This document shows positions 22,901 to 31,268 of a stretch of DNA of 43,867 bases, piece after piece. Source of the stretch: a virus. A program made the translations under genes and the position numbers. The notes under the pieces were generated by a model. That model saw only the letters and a program-made list of their open reading frames with translations, was not told the DNA's origin and did not search any database. The stretch is from IMG/VR virus record IMGVR_UViG_3300025132_000083, positions 1 through 43,867 of that record. The stretch is one strand, 5' to 3'. The stretch's first letter is position 1. Every line of letters starts with the position of its first letter.

Positions 22901-25900
22901 AGTCATTATAATCCCCCGTTGCAACTTCATTACTAGAAGCAAACAAAGTTGCTAAACTATCAAACTTAAATGCAGAGTATTTGAATTTAGGCAAAACTCT
23001 TTCTTTACTGATAATATTTTCAGGGTCTATTTGATTAAACGCCCAATCGAATACTACTTCTGTTAGTCTCATTACAGAAAATCTTTTCAAACTAGAGAGG
23101 GTTTTATCTGCTGAGATAATAGAAGCAGAAGAATAATTAGCATCGTTTAAGGTAAGAGTGTTGGTTTTACCTATACTTCCTTCTTTAGTATCAGAAGAAG
23201 AAGTTTCAATAGGTGGTTCTAGAGCAAAGAAATTATAGTTAGAAATATCTCTAGTTTGACCACCATACATTAGACTATCATATCTCTTTGAAGAGTAAGG
23301 CAATAAATCAGAATTAGCAAACAGAAACATTCTTGCTATTTTATAATCCATTAAATCCAAACGGTCTTTAGCAGTAAATATATTTTCGTGGGTTCCCGCC
23401 ACATCTGCAACAGTGTTTGTAATAGTTGGGTCATGAGTAAATAATACTCTTTGTGCGCTTCCGCCTGATTCGTGTAAATTACTATCAAAGAATCTAGAAC
23501 CATAAACAGAAGTAAATCCTCTAGATTCAGGAAGCAGGTGAGCATCAGTAGTAAACCCTGTTTTCCCTACGCCTGTTATCCCCCCGCCTATATCTCCGTG
23601 AATTTTGTAAGAACTTGCATAGTAGGGAGTTTTGCTTAGAGTTTCTAAGTAATATTCTGAAACATCTTTTATGTTACTGGTAGGAGTAGAAGTAATTCTA
23701 TTATAGTTACCCTTTTCTAAATTTATTATCCTATAATAAGGTGAACCATATTTTTCTACATAAGAAAATTCTTCATCCATTGCATTATAGTAAAGAGGAT
23801 AGTTCATAGAAATTGCCTTATTTAAAGTGTGGCTATTTGTATGTGGGCTGAGTAAAGAAATTATTTTTCCTGTATGTAAATGGCCTCCATTCAATAGACT
23901 TAATTCATGAGTTAATTTCTTAGTTTCATAATAAATGCCCGAACTTTCTTCTGCAAGAATATTTATTGTTTGACCGCTAATAGTAGAACCTAACTTTCTA
24001 TCTAAATATACAAAGATAGTATCGTGGTCTGTATCTAAAGTAACCATAATCACTTTACCAATAAAAACATTATTTGCATAAATAGGCTTATTGTGCATTT
24101 TCCTAGCAGCACCCGTAGTAGATAATAGTTCATCACTTGTTACAGTTCCTCCCCCTGCATCTTTATCTATTGTAAAGAAAGTTGTTCCAGAAGTTCCTGT
24201 AGTGCAAGCCCCTAAATCAGTAAAAGTAGTATCTTGCGTATTTGCAAAATTAATATCTACTCTTCCCAAAGTTAAAGGAATGTGTGGGGCAATTTCTATT
24301 AAAGTTTGATTGTCTGAATTTTTAATGCTTAATATTGAAAAATCAATTAAAGTGTTTATAGTATCAAAATCTTGGTAATTTTTAGTAGAAGCATTATCAT
24401 CTAACCTTGCTTGGAAAGCAGAATCATTCTTTATTCTAGAAACATCACTAATGAAATATCCCAATGCCCTAGAATCGTCACTAGCAGAAGTTCCCACTAA
24501 TGTAGCCGACTCTACACCTGCCGAAGTTATACTTTGACCACTTTCAAAAAATAGACCCCTGTTAGAAGTTGCTGTTAAATCAGTACTAGTATTTTGAAAT
24601 GAATTTGTAGATAGGGCCTTATTAAAAATATAATTCTTATTAGTAGCAAACGCCCCTAAGTCATCCCCTGCTTCTACTCCTCTATTACCACTACTTTCTG
24701 CAAGCGATTCGCTTTCTAAGGTAACTCTAGTAGTGCTAGTAACTTCAGCAATCCTACCAATATAAGAAACAGTTCCTTGACTCGAATGACGAATAAAAAT
24801 ATCTGTTCCGATGTCATTAGTAGTATGAAAGCCATGAGCCAAAGAACTACCGTCTGAAGTATTCTTATAATCTACAATCTTACTATCAAAAGAACATATG
24901 ACATAAGGTGAATTAGTATTCAATGTCACAGTGTTGAATGGACTGTTACTAGAATAAATTATATCTTGGGAATGTAGAGTATTTTCATTTATGATAGGAG
25001 ACAACAATTTAGCAAACTTATTTCTTCCCGATACTTCTAAAATCCGTTGACCGTTTTCTTGATAAGAGTCTATTGTTTCTATTGTCCCATTGAACTTTTC
25101 TATTTCTATTTCATATTCTCCTTCTAGATAATCTAAGGCTGAATTATCCGTAGTCCCATATGTTTTATTGGTAAAAGACAAATCCATAAGTTTCTTCTTT
25201 GCAGCAACAGATGTGACACTTGCTCGCAAAAATCCATAATGTTTAGAAATAAATTTGATAAAGAGATTATTAAATCTACCATTGACTAAGGGAAAGTTTG
25301 TCATTAAGGTTTTATCTTTTCTGTTGAATGCCCTTCTGTATAATTTAGAACCGACAGATATGGTAGGGTTAGATGTAGTAACAAACTTACCCTCAACCCC
25401 ATCATCTGCTTTGTGGTATTTATTGCTAGATGAAGTTTCAAGGGTTAATGTTTGGTTAGCAGGAACAGTTCCAGTAGCAGCAACAAAGGTTCCTATGGAT
25501 TCTATAATGAATATCGTTTCTCCTATCTTAACTTCATCCTTTGTATTTACAAAAAAATTCAAATCAAAATCTGTAGTGAATGTGTATGTAGGAGAAGAAT
25601 CAGTTAATACTTCTACTTCTAACTCAAACCAATCTTCAGTACTTGCTCTATGAACAGAATGTCTAATCCTATATGGCTCATTTTCTACTATCTTTTTATT
25701 TTGAATTCTAAACATATCTGCAATTTTTGTTTCTGCATATCCACCTCTATTTCCATAGGATTCGTAAATTATATTATCAAATACACCGAACACCTGATTT
25801 GATTTATCGGGAGAATATTTGTAGTGCAAATATCTTCTAGGCCCTGTATATACTAAAACCGAATGAATGTCGTTTAAATCTCTTCTAGCATTAGGAAAAG

Positions 25901-27179
25901 TGTCATTGTAATCTGTAAAATCTAAAGTATTTGCGCTATTTCCCTCGTTAGAAGTATTAGTTAGAGGGGCGTCTAAAACCCTTAAGTTGTCAACCAAACT
26001 CGCTCTTAGATTATATCTACTATAGTCTACAATATCTTCCGCATAGTCTGTAACTGTTAAAAAAGTAGTCTTTGTAACAGGAGTAAAGGTTAGCGAATCT
26101 ATATTGGAATTAGTATCAGTAGTGTCAGCACTTAACGTAAAACAAGTTGTGTTATTAATACTAGTAATAGTAGCACCGTCAGGAATACCTGTTCCCGATA
26201 CTACCAACCCTGCAACGATATTCGAATTAGCCGTATGTGTAATATGTCTTACACTTGTAGAAGAACCATCAGATAATCCCGATGTGTGATTAGTGTCACA
26301 AGTAGCATCAGTAAAAGATAATCTTACTGCACCATTTACACTAGCAGTTTGACAATATGCAAAATATTTAGTTCCATGATTCAATTCATTTTTCTTATCT
26401 ACCTTATCATCAAAGAAATAGAATAGGGGCCTAGAGCAAAATAATTCAAATTGTAAATCGCTTTTTATTCCAGCAGACACCGCTACTGCATTAGTGCTTT
26501 TTAGTGGTCCTTTGAATAACATGAACTTAGTTCCTTTTGGGATTTCTGTTCCCAATCTAGGTTCAAACTCAAAAAAATCCCCATCAGTGTCGCCCTTTAT
26601 TACTTCTGTAACTCTAGCAAAGTGATGTAAAGAAGAATTGTCAGAATGAAGCAATACAAAATAATGGTGTTCAGAAAATGCAGAATCACTGTAATTATTT
26701 GTAGCATCTATTAACTGGACACCTTCCCCACTATTAGTATCATAGCATTTTATTTTGTATCCTTCAGTAGCGGCTAAATTCTCCCTTTCTGTATTAGAAG
26801 TAGAAGTTCCGACTTCATTAAACACTATAGTATCATTACTATCATCGGAAAAGATTCCTGTAAAGATTCTATCGGTAGAAGAAAGTGTCTTGGCTAAATT
26901 CATGTGTGGGTTTGTTGGAACATCATAATTTACGGGAGTGAATTTAATATCAGTCGAAAAGGTACCCGTAGTGCTTTTGCTAAGAGTTAATGAAGTGCTA
27001 CCATTAATACTTTTAATGAAAGTGTTTTCTCGAATAGTAGAATCCCCTGTAACTTTCATCCCTACGGTTAGACTACTCGTAGGTGCAGTAACCGAATCAG
27101 TAGAACCGATAGCACTTGCACTAATTAAATGAAATTCCTTCATTCTTCCGGTAGCAAGTATATTCAGCCTATCACTCAC
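19914..27179 (-). CDS. Giant tail hub/baseplate protein, 2421 aa
   Basis: By far the largest gene. The C-terminal part (about residues 2200-2360: YGNKHKDRKQ, SIQKLGRKTLEVHEKDL, RALDLLRVHSG, LRAGDIVQVELP) resembles the hub domain of gp27/gpD-type tail proteins. The rest is beta-rich with several inserted modules of one type ([GM]xVxGxxIxxGTxIxSI...FxLS) at roughly 27098-26934, 26250-26075 and 22865-22700. No peptidase or lysin active site was found. It lies after the tape measure and two distal tail genes, as expected for a central baseplate or tip component. Detailed domain borders cannot be set by eye. Confidence 0.7.
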   Translation of the reverse strand: MSDRLNILATGRMKEFHLISASAIGSTDSVTAPTSSLTVGMKVTGDSTIRENTFIKSINGSTSLTLSKSTTGTFSTDIKFTPVNYDVPTNPHMNLAKTLSSTDRIFTGIFSDDSNDTIVFNEVGTSTSNTERENLAATEGYKIKCYDTNSGEGVQLIDATNNYSDSAFSEHHYFVLLHSDNSSLHHFARVTEVIKGDTDGDFFEFEPRLGTEIPKGTKFMLFKGPLKSTNAVAVSAGIKSDLQFELFCSRPLFYFFDDKVDKKNELNHGTKYFAYCQTASVNGAVRLSFTDATCDTNHTSGLSDGSSTSVRHITHTANSNIVAGLVVSGTGIPDGATITSINNTTCFTLSADTTDTNSNIDSLTFTPVTKTTFLTVTDYAEDIVDYSRYNLRASLVDNLRVLDAPLTNTSNEGNSANTLDFTDYNDTFPNARRDLNDIHSVLVYTGPRRYLHYKYSPDKSNQVFGVFDNIIYESYGNRGGYAETKIADMFRIQNKKIVENEPYRIRHSVHRASTEDWFELEVEVLTDSSPTYTFTTDFDLNFFVNTKDEVKIGETIFIIESIGTFVAATGTVPANQTLTLETSSSNKYHKADDGVEGKFVTTSNPTISVGSKLYRRAFNRKDKTLMTNFPLVNGRFNNLFIKFISKHYGFLRASVTSVAAKKKLMDLSFTNKTYGTTDNSALDYLEGEYEIEIEKFNGTIETIDSYQENGQRILEVSGRNKFAKLLSPIINENTLHSQDIIYSSNSPFNTVTLNTNSPYVICSFDSKIVDYKNTSDGSSLAHGFHTTNDIGTDIFIRHSSQGTVSYIGRIAEVTSTTRVTLESESLAESSGNRGVEAGDDLGAFATNKNYIFNKALSTNSFQNTSTDLTATSNRGLFFESGQSITSAGVESATLVGTSASDDSRALGYFISDVSRIKNDSAFQARLDDNASTKNYQDFDTINTLIDFSILSIKNSDNQTLIEIAPHIPLTLGRVDINFANTQDTTFTDLGACTTGTSGTTFFTIDKDAGGGTVTSDELLSTTGAARKMHNKPIYANNVFIGKVIMVTLDTDHDTIFVYLDRKLGSTISGQTINILAEESSGIYYETKKLTHELSLLNGGHLHTGKIISLLSPHTNSHTLNKAISMNYPLYYNAMDEEFSYVEKYGSPYYRIINLEKGNYNRITSTPTSNIKDVSEYYLETLSKTPYYASSYKIHGDIGGGITGVGKTGFTTDAHLLPESRGFTSVYGSRFFDSNLHESGGSAQRVLFTHDPTITNTVADVAGTHENIFTAKDRLDLMDYKIARMFLFANSDLLPYSSKRYDSLMYGGQTRDISNYNFFALEPPIETSSSDTKEGSIGKTNTLTLNDANYSSASIISADKTLSSLKRFSVMRLTEVVFDWAFNQIDPENIISKERVLPKFKYSAFKFDSLATLFASSNEVATGDYNDYQITGCSYNNGTTITHPSNTSIRAGMPVQGSGIPLGATISSITDATHFVISATTTGGSLSNQTLTFGSYIATDTTVNPNTLTGEREIIADSNGRYIGEVASTEFSSPNGKIILMDTARKTNGTNYFAGTLFSLTSMRNADGTPTTMVTEIKGHGKEDTFIVLNEEVHMMKSMVANDIGRYPTGSDLHYGTHPTLFEFGGVYYVDSSWWRKHGEMLDFVGADSTVEAHKTPNIYLPINIGGDSVLGSSIDYSANLISDHPSKLFDILHGSVEQIDNSAPTGNECLYNPHLPIFLDRFDIEDGGGSFVSKGTVGGPVTGLMRRDLVKAKEVSIIGLGLLNDFASYKDGGNEGSSTSSGTGFSTTIDRSYDDDADGVMMGFKPRLYLTNTPVVSNIAAGNRSVYNYTIDLDTDVTSITYFDEEAGGNSEDFPNINRKSLRLMNDLTGCYLVSEKGKYYDSSFDVQTYSSLLANTPSLNEQTPNIIAYVISHEIDTTNSTERHILTLDRSLVTDFYRIMQPNHTCFYDFSPKKIRMNTLSSAYTKISGEDMCYNPTEINSFMVRNKSGGRSFTRFHNTGGKEAALSMYVALDPDAQSDSNYIVLRDVNDIESILTPNEDLTVAVSDGDKAYKTSMTYTDNGDDIGHFLSFDKMEEVLGVVSISEPVTLSVSGGISSDAKRGMIGAVANICYEGDELINDLLESNDIEFTDEASSFPYFLAPNYKGVDLFSALNLILRKKEKTILEQPTASTLYDRKEPTFSIVNEISESNYPKVIFNEDGEHQIFEYKQTKNLFDLYNEIIVYGNKHKDRKQDLRSIQKLGRKTLEVHEKDLTSQKAVNQRALDLLRVHSGRWDNVKLNITVGHTNISQLRAGDIVQVELPKEGIELEDYLVLQIQHDFLGMLHLELGKYSKQLEDRFAELLADNKRISSDLRAKEFNERAISFDILDGLEVKVTKLLARKIGATGPTLGFASTLNTATTPLGFSSSVETITNLLEEEF

Positions 27180-28318
27180 AAGTCCACCTCCTCAAATCTA
27201 AAGTAAAATAGAGTATCATCGAAATTAGGGAGCAAACTATGAATTCCCTTAAACTGCTTTCTCTCTACTCCCATCATAGACATTTCATGTATCTCTCCCA
27301 TGAATTGTTTATTTGTAGTTGCTGAACCTGCTCCCGTAGAACCTGTCCCATTTGCCCCTATGTAGCAATCCTCTCTAGCAAAGGAAAATGTAGAATTAGT
27401 AGAGTGAGTATTTGTTTTAACTACACTTCCATTAAAAAGAATATTTAGTGTTCTACTACTCTCATTAAAAGTGCAAGCAATATGAAATGTATTGTGGGTA
27501 TACATAGCCATATGTTCTGCCTTTAGAAAAATATCCTGTCCATCAGTTAAAGTAGTTGTAGGTGTAGTTGTAAGAGTTATATCGCTACCACTTATACCTT
27601 GAATTGTTCCTAGTGAAGTCATCACATTATTTACTAAAGCAAATACTTCTTGTTTTCCTCCGGCAAAAAATCTGCTAGCATTGTCAGCCGTAAATGTTGC
27701 ACCACTAGGACTACCAACAACACTAGCCGCCCTAGCATGGGTTTTCCTACCATCAGCAGTAAGATGTAAGGATGGCGAAAACCCTAGTGCTTCATCGAAG
27801 CGATAAAATTGACTACTGGTTGGAACTATGACTTCTTCAGTAGTATACGTTTCAGTAGAAGTTCCTAATTTTAATCTAACTCTAATTTTATATCGGGCAG
27901 GATTATTTTCGTTATGTAATGTAGAATTGATTAAAGATATTTGGAAATTTGCATTATAGAAAATCATCATTTCATGAGTAAGTCTAGCAGTTCTAGAAAG
28001 ATATAATTCGCTTTGGTGATTACCTTCTGTTCCCGCAGTATATACACTTTGAGAAATTGCTGGCATTACTCTCTTGTCACTATAGGTAGGAGCAGTTCGA
28101 CTAGAATGGGTTCCATAACCATTTATCTCATAAGGGGTAATAATACTTTCAAAAGTAAATGAGCCTTCATGGGCCCATAGCCCATAAGCAATATCGTTTG
28201 TAGTAGAAGAATCTCCTCCTGTATCTACAACATTGTCACTATAGTCTATCTTTACATGACCATTACACATAACAGGAAAAACCAAAGACCTTTGCTTTCC
28301 TGTTAATATGTCATACAT
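27176..28318 (-). CDS. Tail protein with LamG/concanavalin-like lectin domain, 380 aa
   Basis: GAGGTGA precedes the start. The C-terminal 110 residues (HNTFHIACTFNESSRTLNIL, FNGSVV, FAREDCYIGANG, FMGEIHEMSMMGVER) match the LamG/ConA-like lectin jelly roll, a fold used for glycan binding. The N-terminal part is beta-rich and may anchor it in the tail. It probably sits at the distal tail and helps surface recognition. ATGA overlap with the giant hub gene downstream. Confidence 0.7.
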   Translation of the reverse strand: MYDILTGKQRSLVFPVMCNGHVKIDYSDNVVDTGGDSSTTNDIAYGLWAHEGSFTFESIITPYEINGYGTHSSRTAPTYSDKRVMPAISQSVYTAGTEGNHQSELYLSRTARLTHEMMIFYNANFQISLINSTLHNENNPARYKIRVRLKLGTSTETYTTEEVIVPTSSQFYRFDEALGFSPSLHLTADGRKTHARAASVVGSPSGATFTADNASRFFAGGKQEVFALVNNVMTSLGTIQGISGSDITLTTTPTTTLTDGQDIFLKAEHMAMYTHNTFHIACTFNESSRTLNILFNGSVVKTNTHSTNSTFSFAREDCYIGANGTGSTGAGSATTNKQFMGEIHEMSMMGVERKQFKGIHSLLPNFDDTLFYFRFEEVDL

Positions 28319-28328
28319 TTATTTCACC

Positions 28329-28991
28329 TCAAGGGAATACTGTTGCTACTTCAAATGTCATGTTAAAAGAAACCTCTACAGTATCAGAAGTAAAATCGCA
28401 ATTGAATTGCCGGATGAACCCCTTAACCCCCTCAGAAGTTTCGGAAGTTGGAAAATCATTTGGGAAGGGAACTCTGTAATTGTCTAATTCATTTGCCCCT
28501 CCTCTAGAAGCAAAGGTCCACGGGATATTAACTTGAAGAGTTCCATTGTCTAAAGAAGAAGCAGAAGGGTCGGAAGGACTATCTGCTAATTTACCCCTAT
28601 CCACAAAATTCTCATTTACTGTAGAAGGAATAAGAAATACCAATTCATCAAATGCTTGATGTTGCGCTGCACCTGTAGAATCTACTCCCGACGAAATCAT
28701 TTGAGCAATCTCATGAGCAGTATAGTTTAACGCTCCTTTATCGTGCCCCCCTGCACCGTCTTTAGTTATAGACTCTGGTAAAATAAATCCTTGAATGCTC
28801 ATGCTTTTTCTAGACATACCTGCATCTAAAGCGGCTACTGTTGCTTCACCAAATGTCAACCCACTAATAGGAACAGGCATAGACGGAATTGTTTTGTCAA
28901 CAGATATACCAATAGAAGTAACCTTTAACGGGATAACATTTGTAGTCAAACTTTCGGAATTTGCTTTAGTTTTTAGATATACATAACTCAT
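28329..28991 (-). CDS. Putative distal tail protein, 220 aa
   Basis: Start with GAGGTGA upstream. It is beta-rich (SYVYLKTKANSE, VIPLKVTSIGISV, then VEVSFNMTFEVATVF at the end) with a Gly/Ser-rich central loop. Its place between tape measure and hub/lectin genes is that of a distal tail protein, but no motif proves it. Confidence 0.5.
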   Translation of the reverse strand: MSYVYLKTKANSESLTTNVIPLKVTSIGISVDKTIPSMPVPISGLTFGEATVAALDAGMSRKSMSIQGFILPESITKDGAGGHDKGALNYTAHEIAQMISSGVDSTGAAQHQAFDELVFLIPSTVNENFVDRGKLADSPSDPSASSLDNGTLQVNIPWTFASRGGANELDNYRVPFPNDFPTSETSEGVKGFIRQFNCDFTSDTVEVSFNMTFEVATVFP

Positions 28992-28995
28992 TTAA

Positions 28996-30531
28996 TCACC
29001 TCATAGTTCTAGAAGAAGTAGTTCTGTTAATTTTATTGTTTACCATATTTCCAATTCTTTCTGCAATTCTTCTAAGTTCTCCATCAGAAGTATCTCTTGC
29101 ATTAATTGTAATGTTGTTGTGAATAATAGTTCCGCCTTGTGCAGTAGCGACCATTCTTCTACTTTGAGCATTAGAATGAACTCTAGCACCTCTAGGAAGA
29201 TTGACTAATTCGGGGCCTCTTTCTCCCACTACTGCCATTCCACCTGTAGCAACACCACCGTTAGCATAAAAATCAATACTATCCCACCAATCTGAAATTG
29301 CGTCTATTAATCCACCAACCGCACTACCAAACCAATCCTTTAGTCCTTTCCAAAATGCTCCCCCACTACTAAAGAAGCGACCAAATCTATCCCAAAACCA
29401 CATTGCTGCATAAAAAAGCACTGTTCCTAGCAATACATAAAATGCTCCTCCCATAAAGAATGCCACTAGGCCCACCACTACCATAAGGATATCCCCTTTT
29501 CCTGAATTTTCCCACCATGCTCTCGCCCTAGACCAAATAGAGCCAACAAGAGTCTGAAAAAAACCAAAAATCATAGTAGGTAGTCCAATAAGTAAAGCCA
29601 GTCCTCCACCAAAAACCATATCTAGGAATGCTGGTATTAGGTCAAAAACCCCAAAGAGCATTTCTTCTAATGAAGTATTGCCGAAAATAAATCCGAATAT
29701 TCCGCCAATTGCACTAAAGAATACTCCTAAGAAATCACCAATATGGCCGAAGACAGTGCTGATAGTAGGCCAAGCAATAGCCCATACGGTTTTGAGGACA
29801 TCAAAAATAACTCCCGCCGTTTCATATAGTAATTTTACTACTACCATAGCAGCAATTATTATTCCTAATACATATGTTAAGTATGGTAAAAATATAGAAA
29901 AGGTTTTGGTAATAGTAAAAACAAGTATTTTTAGTGGAATGAAAACTAATTTACCTGTAAGGCCTGTAAATATTATTAATAGTCTAAGTAAAGCATTTAT
30001 TACTCCTCCCTTTCTAAGATTTTCAAACGCTCCTTTGAAATCTAACTGTTTAAGATTAGACATTATATCATAAATGCCAGCGTCTTTAAAAAGTCCGTTT
30101 ATCGCTTCGGGAACCGCATTTATCGCTTTTTCTATAGGAATTGTAATCTTTTCTACCTGTTCCTTTGTGCCCGAAGCCTTATCTACACCGAATCCCGCCA
30201 CTCCTCCGGCTATTGCCCCCCCTACTGCTGAGAGTTTTTCAGTTATTCCTAATTTATTATTCAGTGCTGTAAATACGGGAGCCGCCAACATGATTGTTCC
30301 CTTTACTGCCCCTACTGCCTTATCTAATGCTTGTAGGCCCGATACTGTATTGCTAATAAACCTAAAAAGACCTAATCTACCGTAAGCGACATTTTTTACA
30401 AATGAAAGCATGGGGTCTTGAGTAGACTTAAACGCTTCTCCTATGAGAGCCATGCTCCCAAAAATGCTTTTTGATGAACCTGCTGTTTTTTGCCTTAAGT
30501 TGTCCAACTCTTGCTTAAACACATCAAACAT
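28996..30531 (-). CDS. Tail tape measure protein, 511 aa
   Basis: The N-terminus is helical and charged. Residues about 190-400 contain several long hydrophobic, probably transmembrane, segments. The end has VVGERGPELVNLPRGARVHS, the hallmark of tape measure C-termini, and a basic tail (KINRTTSSRTMR). The protein sets tail length and is ejected with DNA. At about 0.15 nm per residue a tail near 75 nm is expected. It follows the chaperone pair, as in most siphoviruses. Confidence 0.9.
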   Translation of the reverse strand: MFDVFKQELDNLRQKTAGSSKSIFGSMALIGEAFKSTQDPMLSFVKNVAYGRLGLFRFISNTVSGLQALDKAVGAVKGTIMLAAPVFTALNNKLGITEKLSAVGGAIAGGVAGFGVDKASGTKEQVEKITIPIEKAINAVPEAINGLFKDAGIYDIMSNLKQLDFKGAFENLRKGGVINALLRLLIIFTGLTGKLVFIPLKILVFTITKTFSIFLPYLTYVLGIIIAAMVVVKLLYETAGVIFDVLKTVWAIAWPTISTVFGHIGDFLGVFFSAIGGIFGFIFGNTSLEEMLFGVFDLIPAFLDMVFGGGLALLIGLPTMIFGFFQTLVGSIWSRARAWWENSGKGDILMVVVGLVAFFMGGAFYVLLGTVLFYAAMWFWDRFGRFFSSGGAFWKGLKDWFGSAVGGLIDAISDWWDSIDFYANGGVATGGMAVVGERGPELVNLPRGARVHSNAQSRRMVATAQGGTIIHNNITINARDTSDGELRRIAERIGNMVNNKINRTTSSRTMR

Positions 30532-30535
30532 TCTA

Positions 30536-30736
30536 TCACTTCTTTTTCAGTTTTTCCATTTCTTCTGCTTTTATTTCTTCAAACACCGAATGGGTGGTCA
30601 GCAAGTCTAATACTAAACTCGCTGGCATCTGATAAATCTCCAAAGGACTTATCTTCAACGCACTTGCTAAAGTATATACGATTATGAGGCTTACGGTAGA
30701 AGGAGAACCTTGTCCTCCTTTTAATACCCGCCTCAC
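30536..30736 (-). CDS. Tail assembly chaperone, frameshift extension (gpT-like), 66 aa
   Basis: The frame overlaps the end of the upstream gene by 4 bases in the -1 frame. A GTG start exists, but the nearest AGGAGG lies about 18 bases upstream, too far for efficient initiation. A slippery A7 tract just before the upstream stop suggests it is made as a -1 frameshift extension of that protein. It is a helical sequence ending in a charged tail (EEIKAEEMEKLKKK). Position before the tape measure matches gpG-gpT chaperones. Confidence 0.65.
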   Translation of the reverse strand: MRRVLKGGQGSPSTVSLIIVYTLASALKISPLEIYQMPASLVLDLLTTHSVFEEIKAEEMEKLKKK

Positions 30737-31104
30737 TTCCCTTTTTTTGATGAATCCTCCTGTTGCATAACTTCAAAAGGATTCGGCATTACTTCTTTAA
30801 TTTGATTTCCGACATACGGATTGAGTTTGATTAAATCTACAGTAGACAAAGATGGTTCTGTCTTTGTGATAAAGTTATCAACCATATAGCGATACATCTT
30901 ATTCAAGTCTATATCCATTTCTTGTGTCTTAGGATTAATTTTCATTAATGTATTAATCGCTTTGTCTATCTCTAGCCATGTAGGTTCTTTTACCCAAACT
31001 TTCAGATATTCATCTGAATCGGGGGCTACTTGTATCCAATGGCACTTTGCATCTGCGAGTGCAAACATTACACTCTTGTCACTTACTATTTTTCTATTCA
31101 ACAT
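30733..31104 (-). CDS. Tail assembly chaperone (gpG-like), 123 aa
   Basis: Start chosen at ATG 31104, where AAGGTGG lies 7 bases upstream; a longer in-frame start at 31137 is possible. It is mixed alpha/beta with WVKEPTWLEIDKAINTLMKI in the middle and a helical second half, ending SSKKGK next to the slippery tract. Synteny (tail tube, this gene, tape measure) supports the chaperone role. Confidence 0.6.
   Translation of the reverse strand: MLNRKIVSDKSVMFALADAKCHWIQVAPDSDEYLKVWVKEPTWLEIDKAINTLMKINPKTQEMDIDLNKMYRYMVDNFITKTEPSLSTVDLIKLNPYVGNQIKEVMPNPFEVMQQEDSSKKGK
30742..30748 (-). promoter_or_regulatory. Slippery A-AAA-AAA heptamer for -1 ribosomal frameshift
   Basis: On the - strand the zero-frame codons are TCA AAA AAA GGG AAG TGA. 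The heptamer A AAA AAA followed by GGG allows a one-base backward slip into the frame of the 66-aa gene, bypassing the TGA. It sits exactly where gpG-gpT frameshifts occur in tailed phages. Confidence 0.65.
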
Positions 31105-31154
31105 TTTCTTCCACCTTCTAAACCAACAAACATACAAACGGTGTTGGTGGAAAA

Positions 31155-31235
31155 TTATTCAGTAGTTTCTTCTTTAACTACCTCTTCTTTCTTTGGTCGA
31201 CCCTTTTTCTTAGGAGCCTTGAGTTTTTCTGCCAT
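31155..31235 (-). CDS. AT-hook micropeptide, 26 aa
   Basis: A 26-residue frame with KKKGRPKKEE, the classic GRP-centred AT-hook with flanking lysines, then an acidic tail (EEVVKEETTE). AT hooks bind the minor groove of AT-rich DNA, and this genome is AT-rich. It lies between tail tube and chaperone genes. The ribosome binding site is weak (AAGAGA), so expression is uncertain. Confidence 0.45.
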   Translation of the reverse strand: MAEKLKAPKKKGRPKKEEVVKEETTE

Positions 31236-31268
31236 AATTTTTCTCTTAGTATATTTATCCAAAAAGAA

